Shown here: piece by piece, positions 27,546 through 36,128 of the stretch
How the letters are laid out: the number at the start of each line of letters is the position of its first letter
Position numbering within the stretch: the first letter of the stretch is position 1
From: Lentisphaeria bacterium
Lineage (GTDB): Bacteria > Verrucomicrobiota > Lentisphaeria > Oligosphaerales > Oligosphaeraceae
Assembly (NCBI GenBank): GCA_024405215.1
Contig: JAKSPB010000002.1
Location: 46,609 to 110,608 of the forward strand
DNA length: 64,000 nt
Reading direction: 5' to 3'
Position numbers and translations under genes: made by a program
The notes under the pieces: generated by a model
Database searches by the model: none
Told to the model about the DNA's origin: nothing
The model's input: the letters and a program-made list of their open reading frames with translations, nothing else

Positions 27546-28247
27546 ATGATTACCACCAAGGAAGTTGACAACATGTGCTGCGTGGCGAAGGGCTGTGACC
27601 ACGGTCCGGCGCCGATTCCACAGGAAGGTAAGTGGACCCAGACCCGCCAGATCAACGAGATCTCCGGTCTGACCCACGGCATTGGCTGGTGCGCACCTCA
27701 ACAGGGCGCTTGCAAGCTGACGCTGAATGTGAAGGAAGGCACGATCGTAGAAGCATTGGTCGAGACGATCGGCTGCAGCGGCATGACCCATTCCGCCGCC
27801 ATGGCTGCGGAAATTCTCCCCGGCAAGACTCTGCTGGAAGCTTTGAACACCGACCTGGTCTGCGACGCCATTAACACCGCCATGCGCGAACTGTTCCTGC
27901 AGATCGTCTATGGCCGCACCCAGAGCGCCTTCTCCGAGAACGGCCTCTCCGTGGGCGCCGGCCTGGAAGACCTGGGCAAGGGCCTTCGCAGCCAGGTGGG
28001 CACCATGTACTCCACCAAGTTCAAGGGCGTCCGTTATCTGGAAATGGCCGAGGGCTATGTGAAGCGCATCGCCCTGGACAAGGATGACCAGGTGATCGGC
28101 TACGAGTTCGTGAAGATCGGCCCCATGATGGAGGCCATCAAGAAAGGCATGGACGCCAATGAGGCGGTTGCCAAGTTCACTGGTACCTACGGCCGTTTCG
28201 CCCCCGAGGCCGGCGCCGTCAAGTACATTGACCCCCGTCACGAATAA
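27546..28247 (+). CDS. NifU-like iron-sulfur cluster assembly scaffold protein
   Basis: 233 residues resembling the NifU N-terminal/IscU scaffold fold, in the version that is paired with GGGtGRT proteins. Conserved cysteines that could hold a cluster are in DNMCCVAKGCDHG near the N terminus, WCAPQQGACKL, and IGCSGMTHSA. The last resembles the scaffold Cys-x-Gly-Ser loop. The C-terminal part (about residues 150-233) is not typical of IscU. It is the first gene of a two-gene operon, 21 nt before the GGGtGRT gene. It probably builds or delivers Fe-S clusters in the cytoplasm; the client is unknown. Confidence 0.75.
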   Translation: MITTKEVDNMCCVAKGCDHGPAPIPQEGKWTQTRQINEISGLTHGIGWCAPQQGACKLTLNVKEGTIVEALVETIGCSGMTHSAAMAAEILPGKTLLEALNTDLVCDAINTAMRELFLQIVYGRTQSAFSENGLSVGAGLEDLGKGLRSQVGTMYSTKFKGVRYLEMAEGYVKRIALDKDDQVIGYEFVKIGPMMEAIKKGMDANEAVAKFTGTYGRFAPEAGAVKYIDPRHE

Positions 28248-28268
28248 CCTTTAGGGAGGTATCAGAAA

Positions 28269-29267
28269 ATGGCACTGTTCGAAAATTACGAGCGTCGCAT
28301 TCCCCAGATCGAGAAGGTCTGCGCGCAGTACGGCATCAAGGATCTGGAAGCTGCCCGCCAGATGTGCGTGGACAAAGGCTTCGATCCCTACAAACTCACG
28401 GAAGGCATCCAGCCCATCTGCTTTGAGAACGCCAAGTGGGCATACGTCCTGGGCGCCGCCATCGCCATGAAGAAGGGCTGCACCAAGGCAGCCGACGCCG
28501 CCAAGGCGATTGGCGAGGGCTTGCAGGCCTTCTGCATTCCCGGCTCCGTCGCCGACGACCGTCAGGTCGGCATCGGTCACGGCAACCTGGGCGCCATGCT
28601 CCTCTCCGAGGAGACCAAGTGCTTCGCCTTCCTGGCCGGTCACGAGTCCTTCGCCGCAGCCGAGGGCGCCATCGGCATCGCCATGAAGGCCAACAAGGTC
28701 CGCAAACAGCCCCTGCAGGTCATCCTGAACGGCCTGGGCAAGGACGCCGCCTACATCATCAGCCGCATCAATGGCTTCACCAGCGTGGAGACCAAGTTCG
28801 ACTACTTCACCGGCGAGTTGAAGGTCGTGAAGGAGACCAAGTTCTCCGACGGCCCCCGTGCCGCTGTCCGTTGCTACGGCGCTGACGATGTCCGCGAAGG
28901 CGTCGCCATCATGTGGAAGGAAGGCGTGGACGTTTCCATCACCGGCAACTCCACCAACCCCACCCGCTTCCAGCATCCCGTGGCCGGCACTTACAAGAAG
29001 GAGTGCATCCTGAAGGGCAAGAAGTACTTCTCCGTTGCATCCGGCGGCGGCACTGGCCGTACCCTGCATCCCGACAACATGGCCGCCGGTCCTGCCTCCT
29101 ATGGTTTCACCGACACCATGGGCCGCATGCACTCCGATGCGCAGTTCGCCGGCTCCAGTTCCGTGCCTGCGCACGTGGAGATGATGGGCTTCCTTGGCAT
29201 GGGCAACAACCCGATGGTTGGTGCCACTGTCTCCGTGGCAGTCGCCGTGGAAGAGGCCATGAAGTAG
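28269..29267 (+). CDS. GGGtGRT family protein
   Basis: 332 residues carrying the family signature SGGGTGRTLHPDNMAAG, followed by DTMGRMHSDAQFAG. The family is conserved mainly in anaerobes, is usually encoded next to a NifU-like scaffold as here, and has no established activity. A strong Shine-Dalgarno (AGGGAGG) precedes the ATG. There are no membrane segments or signal peptide, so it is cytoplasmic. A terminator follows. Co-translation with the Fe-S scaffold suggests it receives or modifies a cluster (inference). Confidence 0.85.
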   Translation: MALFENYERRIPQIEKVCAQYGIKDLEAARQMCVDKGFDPYKLTEGIQPICFENAKWAYVLGAAIAMKKGCTKAADAAKAIGEGLQAFCIPGSVADDRQVGIGHGNLGAMLLSEETKCFAFLAGHESFAAAEGAIGIAMKANKVRKQPLQVILNGLGKDAAYIISRINGFTSVETKFDYFTGELKVVKETKFSDGPRAAVRCYGADDVREGVAIMWKEGVDVSITGNSTNPTRFQHPVAGTYKKECILKGKKYFSVASGGGTGRTLHPDNMAAGPASYGFTDTMGRMHSDAQFAGSSSVPAHVEMMGFLGMGNNPMVGATVSVAVAVEEAMK

Positions 29268-29301
29268 CCTTTCGGGGTTTTTTCCGAAATCGCTGACAAT
29301 T

Positions 29302-29350
29302 CGCCTGGCGGGGAGGCTGCGCTTCTTCGCCAGGCGTGTTTGGTTTTTTT
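29302..29350 (+). terminator. Terminator of the NifU-like/GGGtGRT operon
   Basis: CGCCTGGCG (29302-29310) pairs with CGCCAGGCG (29328-29336), followed by TGTTTGG and then a run of T. Confidence 0.75.
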
Positions 29351-29360
29351 TGTATAGTTT

Positions 29361-30653
29361 ATGCAAGTGTCTCCCTGGCAGCCTTTTTTGCCGTATAATG
29401 CCGTATGTTGCCGATATAGTGAGATTGGCACGAAAGGGCGGAACCGCGGGGATTTTGTACGTCATTTGACCGAAGGGCTGGAGCGTCGGCTTGCGTCCAC
29501 CTTCGGGCGGCCCCGTTTTGATTTGGAACTGGGGCGTGTCTATCTTTATCCGGAAGCCGAGGGAAGGGAGCTGACCCGCGAACAATGGGATGCCCTGCAT
29601 CGGGAGATTCCCGCGTTGCCGGGCATCGCGTCCGTGTCGCCTGGATGGCGCTGTGCGCCGTCTCTGGAGGCCCTGGAGGAGTATGTCTTCCGGACCTTTC
29701 CGCAAGTCTATGGCGCATACGTGGCGGCGGTTCCCGAAGGCCAGCGGACCTACGCCATGCGGGTCAATCGCTGCGACAAGAAGTTCCCTCTGCGCTCTGC
29801 GGAAATGGAGAGGCGTTTTGCGGAAAAAATCCTTTCCGCGCACCCGGATCTGAAACTTGACTTGAAGAATCCAGGTCTGAGAATTGGCGTGGATGTGCGG
29901 GAGAGCGGGATTTTCGTGGACTACGAGCGCATCGCTGGGCCGGGCGGCCTGCCTGCCGGTTCCGGTGGCAGCACGCTGGCGTTGCTTTCCGGCGGCTTTG
30001 ATTCGCCGGTCGCCTGCTACGAGATGATGCGCCGCGGGGCATACGTGGATTTCGTGACCTTCCATAGCAGTCCATACACTCCCGAAGCCGGCCTGACCAA
30101 GATCTGCGACATTGCTCGCGTCCTGAACCAGTTTCAGAAGCGCGGACGGGTAGTGGCCGTGAACCTCCTGCCCTTGCAGAAGGCGATTCGCGACAACTGC
30201 GAGGAGAAGTTCCGTACCATCCACTATCGGCGCAACATGATGCGGCTTGCCTGCGTGGTCGCCACCCGTTTTCACGACGAGGCACTGGTGACGGGCGACA
30301 ACCTGGGGCAGGTGGCAAGCCAGACATTGGGAAACATGCGTGTCATCGAGGATGCATGCCCGATGATGATTCTGCGGCCTTTGCTTGTCTACGACAAGCT
30401 GGACATCATGGCGGTCGCCCGGAAAATCGGCACTTTCGACCTCTCGGAAATTCCCGTGCCGGATTCCTGCACGGTCTTTTCGCCTGTAAATCCGACGACC
30501 AAGGCCAACTTGGGGGCGGTCCGGGCGGACGAGGCGAAGCTGGATTTGCCGGTTTTGCTCCGCCAGTGCCTGGAGCAGACTACCATCATGAGCACGCTGA
30601 ACTATGCCGCCCATCCTTTCTCTGAACTTCTGGAGGAGCCGCTGCCGCTATGA
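29361..30653 (+). CDS. thiI: tRNA 4-thiouridine synthase ThiI
   Basis: 430 residues. ThiI adenylates tRNA U8 and transfers sulfur to give s4U; in some bacteria it also supplies sulfur for thiamine. The N-terminal RYSEIGTKGRNR matches the family start, a THUMP domain follows, and the PP-loop ATP pyrophosphatase motif LLSGGFDSPVA sits near residue 210. The C-terminal region has IPVPDSCTVFSP. No rhodanese extension is present. The start at 29361 is the first ATG but has no Shine-Dalgarno, and promoter-like TATAGT (29353) and TATAAT (29394) boxes fall around it, so the true start may be slightly downstream. It overlaps rlmN by 4 nt (ATGA). Confidence 0.9.
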   Translation: MQVSPWQPFLPYNAVCCRYSEIGTKGRNRGDFVRHLTEGLERRLASTFGRPRFDLELGRVYLYPEAEGRELTREQWDALHREIPALPGIASVSPGWRCAPSLEALEEYVFRTFPQVYGAYVAAVPEGQRTYAMRVNRCDKKFPLRSAEMERRFAEKILSAHPDLKLDLKNPGLRIGVDVRESGIFVDYERIAGPGGLPAGSGGSTLALLSGGFDSPVACYEMMRRGAYVDFVTFHSSPYTPEAGLTKICDIARVLNQFQKRGRVVAVNLLPLQKAIRDNCEEKFRTIHYRRNMMRLACVVATRFHDEALVTGDNLGQVASQTLGNMRVIEDACPMMILRPLLVYDKLDIMAVARKIGTFDLSEIPVPDSCTVFSPVNPTTKANLGAVRADEAKLDLPVLLRQCLEQTTIMSTLNYAAHPFSELLEEPLPL

Positions 30654-31708
30654 ATCTGAAGGATCAGGGAGATGACGCGCTGAAGGAGCTTCTGGTTTCC
30701 TGGAAGCAGCCTGCGTTCCGGGCCAGGCAGCTGAAGGAGTGGCTTTATGGGAAATTCGCAGTTTCCTACGAAGAGATGACGAATCTTCCGGCTGCCTTGA
30801 AGCAGAAGTTGTCGGAGAGTGTCCGCCCGTTTTCTCTGGAGACCTGCCAGCGCCTGATGGACGAGGCCGACGGCACGGTCAAATGGCTTTCAGCCCTGGA
30901 AGATGGCAACACCATCGAGACGGTGCTGATCCGCGTTCCTGGACGTACGACAGTCTGCATCTCTACGCAGGTGGGCTGTCCGGTGCGCTGTGTCTTCTGC
31001 GCCAGCGGGCGCAATGGCCTGGTGCGGAATCTGACGAAGGGCGAAATCATCGACCAGGTGATTCTGGCGTGTCGGGAATTGCAGGCGCGTGTGGACAACA
31101 TTGTGGTCATGGGCATGGGCGAACCACTGCTGAATCTGGATTCCCTTCAGCTGGCGCTGGACGAAATCGCCCGGGAGGACACCCTGGCTTTTGGCGCCCG
31201 CCACGTCACCATTTCCACAAGCGGCATCGTTCCCGGCATCCGTCGTCTGGCGGAGATGGGCCGTGCCTGGAATCTTGCGTTTTCCCTGCACGCGGTGAAT
31301 GACGAGATGCGTTCCCAGATTGTCCCGCCTGCCGTCCGCTTCCCTCTGGAGGAGATTTTTGCCGCCTGCGAATACCACCGGAAGTTGACCGGCCGGATGC
31401 TGACGCTGGAATATGCGCTGATCAATGGCAAGAACGACAGCCGTGAAACGATGGATCGCCTAGTGGAGATTGCTCATCGGCTGCACGCCAAGGTCAACCT
31501 GATTCCTTGCAATCCCAATGCCAGCCGTCTGACAGCGCCGACCATGCGCCGGTGCTACGAGGCGGTGGACTACCTGGTGTCGCGGGATGTCCAGGCGACT
31601 TTGCGCCATTCCCATGGACAAGGCATTCTGGCTGCCTGCGGTCAGCTTCGGCAGGCGCATCCTGTAGTGGAGGCTGCATCGCAGAAGGGAAAGCCTCAAG
31701 TTTTTTAG
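30650..31708 (+). CDS. rlmN: Dual-specificity RNA methyltransferase RlmN
   Basis: A 352-residue radical SAM enzyme that methylates C2 of A2503 in 23S rRNA and A37 in some tRNAs. The cluster-binding CxxxCxxC motif is in GCPVRCVFCASG; GMGEPLLN is the SAM-binding segment; the C-terminal mechanistic cysteine is in ILAACGQL. The N-terminal helix-hairpin region (QPAFRARQLKEWLY) and overall length are normal. It is translationally coupled to thiI, giving a two-gene RNA-modification operon. Confidence 0.95.
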   Translation: MNLKDQGDDALKELLVSWKQPAFRARQLKEWLYGKFAVSYEEMTNLPAALKQKLSESVRPFSLETCQRLMDEADGTVKWLSALEDGNTIETVLIRVPGRTTVCISTQVGCPVRCVFCASGRNGLVRNLTKGEIIDQVILACRELQARVDNIVVMGMGEPLLNLDSLQLALDEIAREDTLAFGARHVTISTSGIVPGIRRLAEMGRAWNLAFSLHAVNDEMRSQIVPPAVRFPLEEIFAACEYHRKLTGRMLTLEYALINGKNDSRETMDRLVEIAHRLHAKVNLIPCNPNASRLTAPTMRRCYEAVDYLVSRDVQATLRHSHGQGILAACGQLRQAHPVVEAASQKGKPQVF

Positions 31709-31746
31709 TTTTCACGATAGCAATTTGCAAGCAAGGAGAGTTAACC

Positions 31747-32364
31747 ATGCTGTCTCGTCTTTTTTGTCTGTTGAGTCTGTTGTTTGTGACAGGTTGTGTT
31801 TTTGCAGAGGAGAAAAAAAGCACCATGAGTGAGAACGAAGCCAATCCCGTAATCCGCATCATGACCAGCAAAGGCGACATGATGGTGGAACTTTTCGAGG
31901 ACCAATGCCCCAATACCGTTGCCAACATGATCAGCCTGGCCGAGTCCGGGTTCTATCGCGGCATGAGTTTCCATCGCGTCATCCCCGGCTTCATGGCCCA
32001 GGGCGGCTGCCCGTATTCCAAGGCGGAAAATCAATACAGCGGCACTCCCGGCACCGGCGATCCTGGCTATCGCTTCGCTGACGAGTTCAACAAGACGCTG
32101 GTTCACAGCGGACGCGGCATCCTTTCCATGGCCAACAGCGGTCCCAATACCAATGGCAGCCAGTTCTTCATCACCTTTGCCGCCACGCCTTGGCTGGATG
32201 GCCACCACTCGGTTTTCGGGAAGGTCATCTCCGGCATGGAAGTGCTGGATGCCCTGGAGAAGATCGGCACCCAGGAAGGCCGTTGCAAGGAGAAGGTCAT
32301 CTTTAACATTGAGGTTGTCAGCAAGCGCAACCACGAGTACAAGGTCAAGAAACTGGGCAAGTAG
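31747..32364 (+). CDS. Exported cyclophilin-type peptidyl-prolyl cis-trans isomerase, probable lipoprotein
   Basis: 205 residues. The start at 31747 is supported by AAGGAGA 6-7 nt upstream. The leader MLSRLFCLLSLLFVTGC ends in a lipobox-like VTGC, so the protein is probably a lipoprotein acting on periplasmic protein folding. The cyclophilin core is complete: FHRVIPGFMAQGG, the substrate-binding segment NTNGSQFFIT, and HHSVFGKVISGMEVLD. It may be co-transcribed with the large lipoprotein-like gene starting 15 nt downstream. Confidence 0.9.
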   Translation: MLSRLFCLLSLLFVTGCVFAEEKKSTMSENEANPVIRIMTSKGDMMVELFEDQCPNTVANMISLAESGFYRGMSFHRVIPGFMAQGGCPYSKAENQYSGTPGTGDPGYRFADEFNKTLVHSGRGILSMANSGPNTNGSQFFITFAATPWLDGHHSVFGKVISGMEVLDALEKIGTQEGRCKEKVIFNIEVVSKRNHEYKVKKLGK

Positions 32365-32379
32365 CTTTTTTCTCGGAAA

Positions 32380-34518
32380 ATGGCTTTCTGGCGTCCCTTT
32401 CTGGTTCTAGCGTTGGTCATGTTGGCAGGCGTCTCCTGCCGTTCCTTGACCGCGCCGCCGGGTTTTGCCGGCAGCGGCAGCGGCACGGCAGGACGAATCG
32501 AGTTCCCGGCGGGAATCTCGCTGGAGGCGCAGTACGCACTGTTGGTCTGGTACGAGGATCAGTATGGCCAGGAGGCCAGAAGCGTGGCGCCGGCGACATA
32601 CGGCGTCGCGGTGAATGCCCGTAACGCCTGCGCTGTCCAACTCCGGCAGGAGGCGGCGCAGGCGTTGGTCGGACGCTATCCGGATTTCGCATACGTTCCG
32701 CCCCAGGGAGGCCTGGTATTCCTCTTTGACAGCTTGGGCGGACGAGAGGATTTTGCGGAAATGCAGGCAATGCTGGATGCATGCCGCACGACGCTTTCCG
32801 TCCGGCGGACGGTAGTGGTTCCCGCGCAGGAATGCCTGGCGTATCTGGAGGATTCCCCGAATCGTCAGGAGGAGGTCTTCTTCCAGGCATGGGCGGTGAA
32901 GCATCCCGAACTGGAATTGGAGGTTCAGGACGAGCAGTCGTTGAAATGGCTGGCGCAGGCAAAGACGTTGCTGAACATGAAGGAGCGGCTTCTGGAGAGT
33001 ATCTCGGAAGCCGGAGAGGCAATGTCGGATACGATTGGCGTGAAAGCGCTGGATATTCTGGAGGACGCCGAGAAGGCTTTGCCTGGCAATGTCGATTTTT
33101 CTTTCATCGGTGACGATGCGACGCTTGCGGAACTCCGGGAGGCGAGGCGGACGCTGCCGAACCGCGAGATTCAGGCAATGCTGGACTGGTGGCCGAAGCA
33201 TGCTTTGGACAAGCATGAATTGATGCTGTCGGACGCCCTGAACGCCTGGGAGGCGGACAGCCGTTTCCGCCCGGCGCTGCGCCAGGCGGATGAGAAGATT
33301 CGGAAGGTCGTGGGCGAGATGTATCAAGCCAGGCTGGACAATATTCGGGAGGGCGCACGGAAACACGCGGAAACGAAGTCGTATTGGCATTTCATAACGA
33401 TGGCGCGGGAGCGGGTATTGCAATTGTCAGAGGGGGAGACGGGGGCCTGGGACTGCTATGCGCGTTTTGGATTGGCGACGAAGCTCCAGGCTGCGCTGAC
33501 GGAGGTGTACGAAAAGATGATTCCGGAGGCGGAGGCATTTTATCTTTCCGTGCAGGAGAATGACCTGAAGTTCTTCAATCGTCCCGGTACGGTGATTGTC
33601 CTGGGAAAGGTTCTGGAAGAGTTGTGCGGTGAGGAACCGGAGATTTCTCGGCAGCGGACGGAGGAGGCACGACGGCTTCTGGCGGACCGTCCACCGCTGT
33701 TGTCGGTTTGTCTGGAGGATTTCACCAGCCAGGAGGAAGGGCAGGGAAGGACTTGGACGCGTGATCTGCAATTTGCCTTGAAGCGTGCTTTGAAAGACTG
33801 GAATGCGACGTCGCTTTGTGAATTGACTGACAGTCCGATGGAGGCGGACTGCATTCTGACAGGTGGAGAACTGCTGGAATTTTCCGCCGGCGAAGTGGAA
33901 AGGAACGTTCTTCCCAATTGGCACAGATGGCATGGAAAGGCGCGGATGGAGAATGTCGATGGCCGTCTGCGGTTTGCGCAGGATGAATGGGAGGAGGAAA
34001 TCACTGTTCAGACGAGTTCTCGCGCGGGGCATGTGCGCCTGCGTGCGTCGCTTCGCGGAACGGATTTCGGCAGGCTGGAACGACGGGAGCGCCAGTTTGG
34101 GCAGAATGTCTTCTACCCGAAGGAATTTGTGCAGGAAAGCGCGGGCGCGGCGCGCAAGGTCGGTGAATTTTTCTGCGATGACCAGCGTGACTTGAAGCCA
34201 GTGGGGGCTTCTGCCGAACTTCGGAAGGAACGCATCTGGTCCACAGGGGAAATGATGGATTTTACCCGGCAGTCTGCCTTGCGGGAATGCGCGGAACTGC
34301 TCGGGGCGTCGTTGCTTGAGTTGGCCGCGGAGGAGCGCGATGAGCTCTATTCGAAGGATGGCAAAGGCGAGACGGTGGAATTCTTGTGTGAATTGCAAAA
34401 CTGCCTGGACAATTTGACGGTTCCTGCCGAGGGACCCTTGGCGGAAGCCGTAAAGAAACTCCAAGAGGATTTGCCGCATACGGTTCTCGTCGCCGCTGTG
34501 CTGGAACTCTGCCGGTAA
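32380..34518 (+). CDS. Large exported/lipoprotein-like protein of unknown function
   Basis: 712 residues. The leader MAFWRPFLVLALVMLAGVSC has a hydrophobic core ending in Cys, an atypical lipobox (GVSC). I do not recognise the family. The middle (about residues 170-420) is mostly charged and probably helical. The C-terminal half (about 430-650) has alternating strands beginning LLSVCLEDF and includes ADCILTGGELLEF, reminiscent of CsgG/LpoB-like lipoprotein folds (weak inference). It directly follows the cyclophilin gene (15-nt gap), so it may be its client or partner in the envelope. A dispersed repeat lies downstream. Confidence 0.6.
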   Translation: MAFWRPFLVLALVMLAGVSCRSLTAPPGFAGSGSGTAGRIEFPAGISLEAQYALLVWYEDQYGQEARSVAPATYGVAVNARNACAVQLRQEAAQALVGRYPDFAYVPPQGGLVFLFDSLGGREDFAEMQAMLDACRTTLSVRRTVVVPAQECLAYLEDSPNRQEEVFFQAWAVKHPELELEVQDEQSLKWLAQAKTLLNMKERLLESISEAGEAMSDTIGVKALDILEDAEKALPGNVDFSFIGDDATLAELREARRTLPNREIQAMLDWWPKHALDKHELMLSDALNAWEADSRFRPALRQADEKIRKVVGEMYQARLDNIREGARKHAETKSYWHFITMARERVLQLSEGETGAWDCYARFGLATKLQAALTEVYEKMIPEAEAFYLSVQENDLKFFNRPGTVIVLGKVLEELCGEEPEISRQRTEEARRLLADRPPLLSVCLEDFTSQEEGQGRTWTRDLQFALKRALKDWNATSLCELTDSPMEADCILTGGELLEFSAGEVERNVLPNWHRWHGKARMENVDGRLRFAQDEWEEEITVQTSSRAGHVRLRASLRGTDFGRLERRERQFGQNVFYPKEFVQESAGAARKVGEFFCDDQRDLKPVGASAELRKERIWSTGEMMDFTRQSALRECAELLGASLLELAAEERDELYSKDGKGETVEFLCELQNCLDNLTVPAEGPLAEAVKKLQEDLPHTVLVAAVLELCR

Positions 34519-34569
34519 GTGTTCCGGAGAGCCTGCCTTCATGGGGCGGTGGCATTTGTTTCTGGGGTT

Positions 34570-34806
34570 GTTCAGAAGGGATGGCTGCAACCACGAACGA
34601 ATACGAATGAACACCAATGGCGTTCTAGGCTGGCGGTCCTGGAGGACCGGTGTTTTTCTCTTTTTCAGCCGCCGGCAAGGTCCCTGGCTTTCCCTGCGGA
34701 TGAAATGTGTGAAGACAGACGATTCCGTAACGGCGCCAGCCTGGACAGCCAAGGGGATGATTGGTGTGCATTGGCGGTTCTGCAATCTCGTTTTGAATCG
34801 TAACAA
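34570..34806. repeat. Dispersed palindromic repeat, copy A
   Basis: The left end (GTTCAGAAGGGATG, then CCACGAACGAATACGAATG, ACACCAATGGCGTTC) and right end (TTGGTGTGCATTGGCGG, CTGCAATCTCGTTTTGAA) match copy B at 58591-58732, with a longer middle segment here. ACACCAATGG and the TTGGTGT of the right end are inverted relative to each other, and the middle holds a second inverted pair (TAGGCTGGCG and CGCCAGCCTG). It is non-coding and lies between the lipoprotein-like and DUF1015 genes, in a gap of about 380 nt that holds nothing else recognisable. Confidence 0.7.
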
Positions 34807-34900
34807 GTAACTTTGCAATTGTCACGGCTGATTTTGTTTTTTGTTTCGTTGCGCATCCTCTTTGGAGAATGTGCGTGGTTTCACTTCAATCCATACTGCC

Positions 34901-36106
34901 ATGTCAACTGTTTTTCCATTCCGTGCGTATCTTCCCCCCAGGGAAAATGCCTCTCAGGTCGCTTCTCTTCCCTACGATGTTATGACCCGTCAGGAAGCCC
35001 GGCAGGCTGTTGAGGGGAAATCACTTTCTTTCCTGCGTGTGACTCTGTCCGACCTGGAACTCCCTGACGAAATCTCCTCTTACGACGAGAAGGTCTATGC
35101 CCGGGCTGCCGCGAATTTCAAAAAGTTGACGGAAGGCGTTCTGGCGCAGGACGAGATCGCATCCTACTACGTCTATTCCCTGGTGATGGACGGCCGTCGC
35201 CAGACGGGCATCGTCGGTTGCGCATCCGTACCGGAATACAAGGCGGGCATCGTCCGCCGCCACGAGTTCACGCGCAAGGAAAAGGAAGACGATCGCACAA
35301 GGCATATCCTGACCACGGGGGCGCAGACTGGTCCCGTCTTCCTGGCCTATCGCGACAACCAGGCCCTGAACGACATCGTGGCGAAGGTCATGGCTGAAGA
35401 GAAGCCGCTTTTTGATTTCGTGGCCGATGACGGCATTGGCCATACCGGTTGGCGCATTCCGGCGAACTTCACTGCCGCTGTGGCGGAGGCGTTTGACAAG
35501 CAGGTCCCCATCCTCTACATCGCGGATGGACATCACCGCGCGGCTGCCGCCGCCCGTGCCTTTGACGAAAAGAATGGCGCAGGCGAATCCGGACGGACCA
35601 TGGCGGTCATTTTCCCTGCCAGCCAATTGAAGATCCTGGCTTACAACCGCGTGGTCAAGGACCTGAACGGCATGACGGCTGCTGAGTTCCTGGCGAAGCT
35701 GGCTACGGTTGGCACGGTCACGGAGAATGCCTCGGCCGAGCCTGGGGCTGCCGGTGAAGTCAGCTTTTATATGGGCGGCAAGTGGTATGGCCTATCCTTC
35801 ACGGAGCGTCATCCCGAAGATCCCATTGAGAATCTGGACGTGAGCCTTTTGCAGGAGCAGGTCCTGGATCCCATGCTGGGCATCCAGGATCCCCGCCGGG
35901 ATCATCGCATTGATTTCGTTGGCGGCATCCGCGGAACGAAGGAACTGGAGAAGCGCGTGGACGCCGGCGAAGCCGTCGCCTTCTCCATGTATCCTACCTC
36001 TTTGGCGCAGCTGATGCGCGTGGCGGACGCCAATGGCATCATGCCGCCCAAGTCCACGTGGTTCGAACCCAAGCTGCGTGACGGTCTTTTCACCCATCTC
36101 ATCTAA
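34901..36106 (+). CDS. DUF1015 family protein
   Basis: 401 residues matching the DUF1015 family along its length: FPFRAYLPP at the N terminus, VASLPYDVM, the long central segment ending in YIADGHHRAAAAARAF, and a C-terminal domain with DPRRDHRIDFVGG and MPPKSTWFEPKLRDGLF. It is cytoplasmic. The biochemical role is not settled; relatives have been linked to serine phosphorylation and to the SbnI kinase fold. The ATG at 34901 has no Shine-Dalgarno; the family start supports it. It is 22 nt upstream of the LysA-type decarboxylase, implying co-transcription and possibly linked amino-acid metabolism (inference). Confidence 0.85.
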   Translation: MSTVFPFRAYLPPRENASQVASLPYDVMTRQEARQAVEGKSLSFLRVTLSDLELPDEISSYDEKVYARAAANFKKLTEGVLAQDEIASYYVYSLVMDGRRQTGIVGCASVPEYKAGIVRRHEFTRKEKEDDRTRHILTTGAQTGPVFLAYRDNQALNDIVAKVMAEEKPLFDFVADDGIGHTGWRIPANFTAAVAEAFDKQVPILYIADGHHRAAAAARAFDEKNGAGESGRTMAVIFPASQLKILAYNRVVKDLNGMTAAEFLAKLATVGTVTENASAEPGAAGEVSFYMGGKWYGLSFTERHPEDPIENLDVSLLQEQVLDPMLGIQDPRRDHRIDFVGGIRGTKELEKRVDAGEAVAFSMYPTSLAQLMRVADANGIMPPKSTWFEPKLRDGLFTHLI

Positions 36107-36128
36107 TTCAAAACCTCGTTGACTGATT

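Noticed and set aside
34519..34810. Two short overlapping frames (about 90 codons each) after the lipoprotein-like gene
   Set aside because: They run through dispersed repeat copy A, and copy B at 58591-58732 gives the same tail in translation, so the similarity reflects repeated DNA and not a conserved protein.
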